This document shows positions 36,831 through 38,401 of a stretch of 38,401 nt of DNA, piece after piece. The DNA is from a virus, in the IMG/VR virus record IMGVR_UViG_3300048586_000080, positions 1 to 38,401 of that record; one strand, given 5' to 3'. The first letter of the stretch is position 1, and each line of letters starts with the position of its first letter. The notes beneath the pieces are model-generated. The model worked only from the letters and a program-made list of their open reading frames with translations, was not told the origin of the DNA and ran no database searches. The translations under genes were made by a program, and so were the position numbers.

Positions 36831-37828
36831 CAGGCCGCTGCCGTGGTCACGTACGTGATCGTGAGCGGTTCGTCCGAACCGTTGTCGCGCACCTCGCCCG
36901 ACACCGTCTGCATCGTCATCTCCTCCGACATGTCGCCGATCGACACGTCATCGAAGCGGAGCGCCGGGATCGCGATGTTCAACTCCGCGTACGTGGAGCC
37001 GGTGATCGGGATGGGCCCCTGGCAGGCGACCTCGATCGCCGCGTAGTTGTTCGCACGCGTGAGCGATGCCATCCGGTTCCACTGGGTGAGGTCGGTGAAG
37101 TCGAGTTCGCATTCGAACGTGATCTCACGCGGCCCGTTCGCGACCGGCTCGGAACGCCCCGTCCCCGGTGTCGCGCCGGTGCCGGCGATGTAGTGCCGGT
37201 CCGTCTTCAGGTTGTTGTTGCACGACAGCGTCCACGACGTGACGGGGACGGCGGTGCCGCCGATCGTCGCCGCGGCGTTGGCCCACGACAGGACTTCCAT
37301 GCCGGTCGGATAGGACGCGGTGGCGAGCGCAGTGCCGGTCGTGTGGTTCGCGAACACCATCTCCAGCTCGGCGGTCACGTTCCCCTCGACCTCGCACGAC
37401 AGCGACCACGACGCGACCTTGCCGCCACCCCACGTGAACGCCAGATCGGTTGTCTTGCACGCACCACCGATCACGTTCTCCTGGTAGGTGAACGACGTTC
37501 CGCACAGGTCGGCGAGCGTCGCGATGTGCGAATCGGCACCGACCACCGGGGCGTCGTCATCGACCGTGACGGCGCCCATCATCCGCTTCAGCCACTTCTC
37601 GAACCCGAGGTTGAACACCTCCAACGTCCGGGTGCCGCTGCCGCCCATGTGGTACGGCTGACCCTGGTTGACGAACGGCACGATCCGTCCCGCCCGCAGA
37701 CCCGTCGAGTTCGTGTACCCCTTGTCCAACACGATCGGGGCGCCGGGCAGGAACTCGTCGAACTCGTCGACCGTCACCCGTGTGCCGTACGTGGTCTCGT
37801 CCTTGGTGCCGAGCTGGTAGTCAGCCAT
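36830..37828 (-). CDS. Major tail (tube) protein
   Basis: A 332-residue protein with AGGAGGAG and ATG. Strand-rich throughout: YQLGTKDETTYGTRVTVDEF, GYTNSTGLRAGRIVPFVNQG, LEVFNLGFEKWLKRMMGAV, TTDLAFTWGGGKVASWSLSC and a long C-terminal part (FDDVSIGDMSEEMTMQTVSG). It has the look of a lambda V/HK97-type tube subunit with an extra C-terminal domain. Its position before the chaperones and tape measure is canonical. Confidence 0.85.
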   Translation of the reverse strand: MADYQLGTKDETTYGTRVTVDEFDEFLPGAPIVLDKGYTNSTGLRAGRIVPFVNQGQPYHMGGSGTRTLEVFNLGFEKWLKRMMGAVTVDDDAPVVGADSHIATLADLCGTSFTYQENVIGGACKTTDLAFTWGGGKVASWSLSCEVEGNVTAELEMVFANHTTGTALATASYPTGMEVLSWANAAATIGGTAVPVTSWTLSCNNNLKTDRHYIAGTGATPGTGRSEPVANGPREITFECELDFTDLTQWNRMASLTRANNYAAIEVACQGPIPITGSTYAELNIAIPALRFDDVSIGDMSEEMTMQTVSGEVRDNGSDEPLTITYVTTAAA

Positions 37829-38165
37829 CGGTGTTCTCCTCCTTCGGGCGCTCGGCGCCGTCGTTCACGTCGCCGGGTTCGGCGACGAGTTGCTCGAGCT
37901 GCTCGAGCAACCTCTTGCGGCCCTTGCCGGCGCGTTCCTCTTCGAGCGCCTGCCGGGCCTTGTCGATGTCGCCGCCGACCTGGGCGAGCACTTCGTCGAT
38001 CGTTCCGCCGCCCTCGGCGTACTCCCAGCAGTCCTGTTCACACAGCGACGCCGCTAGGTCGTCGGCGACCTCGGTGGGGACGCCGCGCTTGACGGGACGC
38101 CACCGCTCGGGGCCGGTCTGGATCTCTACTTCGGCGAACCTGCCGACGTACTTCACTGAGCGCAT
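37821..38165 (-). CDS. Small neck-region protein with coiled C-terminus
   Basis: A 114-residue protein, ATG overlapping the previous stop (TGATG). MRSVKYVGRFAEVEIQTGPE with WRPVKRGVPTEVADDLAASL resembles a small beta module found in many phage head-tail proteins (V-K-R-G then V-x-x-x-L-A). The C-terminal half is helical and charged (TIDEVLAQVGGDIDKARQAL, KGRKRLLEQLEQL). Function unknown. Confidence 0.65.
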   Translation of the reverse strand: MRSVKYVGRFAEVEIQTGPERWRPVKRGVPTEVADDLAASLCEQDCWEYAEGGGTIDEVLAQVGGDIDKARQALEEERAGKGRKRLLEQLEQLVAEPGDVNDGAERPKEENTDG

Positions 38166-38401
38166 CAGGTCTCTCCTGTGATCCTCTGGTCGACAGCGAC
38201 TTCGAGTCGCATCGCCGACGCTGTTCCGTCTTCGATCCAGAACGGGCTGGGGCCGTCTGCGAGCACCACCTGCGCCGAGGTGACGCACAGTCCGGGGTCG
38301 GTCTCCGAGTCGGCGTCGACGAGCTGGGGATGATCGGCGCACACCATGCGGACGAACTCGGCGTACGACTCAACGAGCTCATCGGCCTTCTCGAACTCGT
38401 A
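38165..38401 (-). CDS. Tail terminator-like protein, C-terminal part (enters from right edge)
   Basis: The last 78 codons of a gene whose start lies outside the window. In frame from the edge it reads YEFEKADELVESYAEFVRMV then DSETDPGLCVTSAQVV and ends MRLEVAVDQRITGET. The helix followed by strands, and the position before the tail-tube genes, match the C-terminal half of a tail terminator. It is probably the continuation of the fragment at 1-236. Joining base 1 directly to base 38401 is out of frame, so 3n+1 bases would be missing. Confidence 0.6.
   Translation of the reverse strand, partial: YEFEKADELVESYAEFVRMVCADHPQLVDADSETDPGLCVTSAQVVLADGPSPFWIEDGTASAMRLEVAVDQRITGET

Noticed and set aside
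1-38401. Perfect circular closure of the window
   Set aside because: Joining base 38401 to base 1 puts the two tail-terminator halves out of frame, and no terminal repeat was seen; some bases seem to be missing.
1-38401. tRNA genes, CRISPR arrays, insertion sequences
   Set aside because: No cloverleaf-like segments, no regularly spaced repeats and no transposase-like genes were seen.

Overview
The window is essentially a whole temperate siphovirus genome, or an integrated copy of one. It is GC-rich and very gene-dense, and almost everything is read leftward (minus strand). Most neighbouring genes overlap by 1, 4 or 8 bases (TGATG, ATGA or GTGA junctions), so translation is heavily coupled. 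An actinobacterial host is likely but is an inference. It rests on the GC-rich codons, frequent GTG starts, an MmpS-like membrane protein beside the integrase, and small Cys-rich genes of actinophage type. No tRNA, rRNA, CRISPR array or insertion sequence was seen.

Layout, in the leftward reading direction. From 7570 down to base 1 lies the packaging and head module: a stand-alone HNH nuclease, an HNH protein beside the terminase, small and large terminase, a tiny membrane protein, portal, U35 prohead protease, HK97-fold capsid, a linker protein, a head-tail connector and the start of a tail-terminator-like gene. That last gene runs off the left edge, and its probable C-terminal half enters from the right edge (38401 to 38165). 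The genome is therefore probably circular or circularly permuted, with a few bases to tens of bases missing at the join. From 38165 down to 22911 follow the tail tube, tail chaperones, tape measure, several receptor-binding or fibre proteins (one with a glycoside-hydrolase barrel), and a lysis set with an M15 endolysin and holin candidates.

The rightward segment, 21222 to 22848, is the lysogeny module: a small HTH repressor, a tyrosine integrase and an MmpS-like membrane protein. It ends at a strong hairpin convergent with the tail operon. A divergent promoter region (21100-21221) also starts the leftward early operon, whose first gene appears to be leaderless. The early operon (21099 to 7753) encodes a ParB-like HTH protein, a DnaN-like clamp, a Rad52-like annealing protein, an HNH/winged-helix fusion, RusA, a replication-initiation protein and a DNA methyltransferase. 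It also encodes many 30-130 residue proteins, several of them zinc-binding and several with a single membrane helix.

The most striking feature is a pair of HNH endonuclease genes lodged in or beside DNA-metabolism genes, each flanked by a diverged partial copy of its target gene. One lies antisense inside the methyltransferase gene, between two versions of the same D-Y-W-x-I-P-T block. The other begins with the first 14 codons of rusA, followed by an intact rusA. With three more HNH proteins in the same genome, this looks like endonuclease-driven gene mosaicism that preserves the coupled operon structure.
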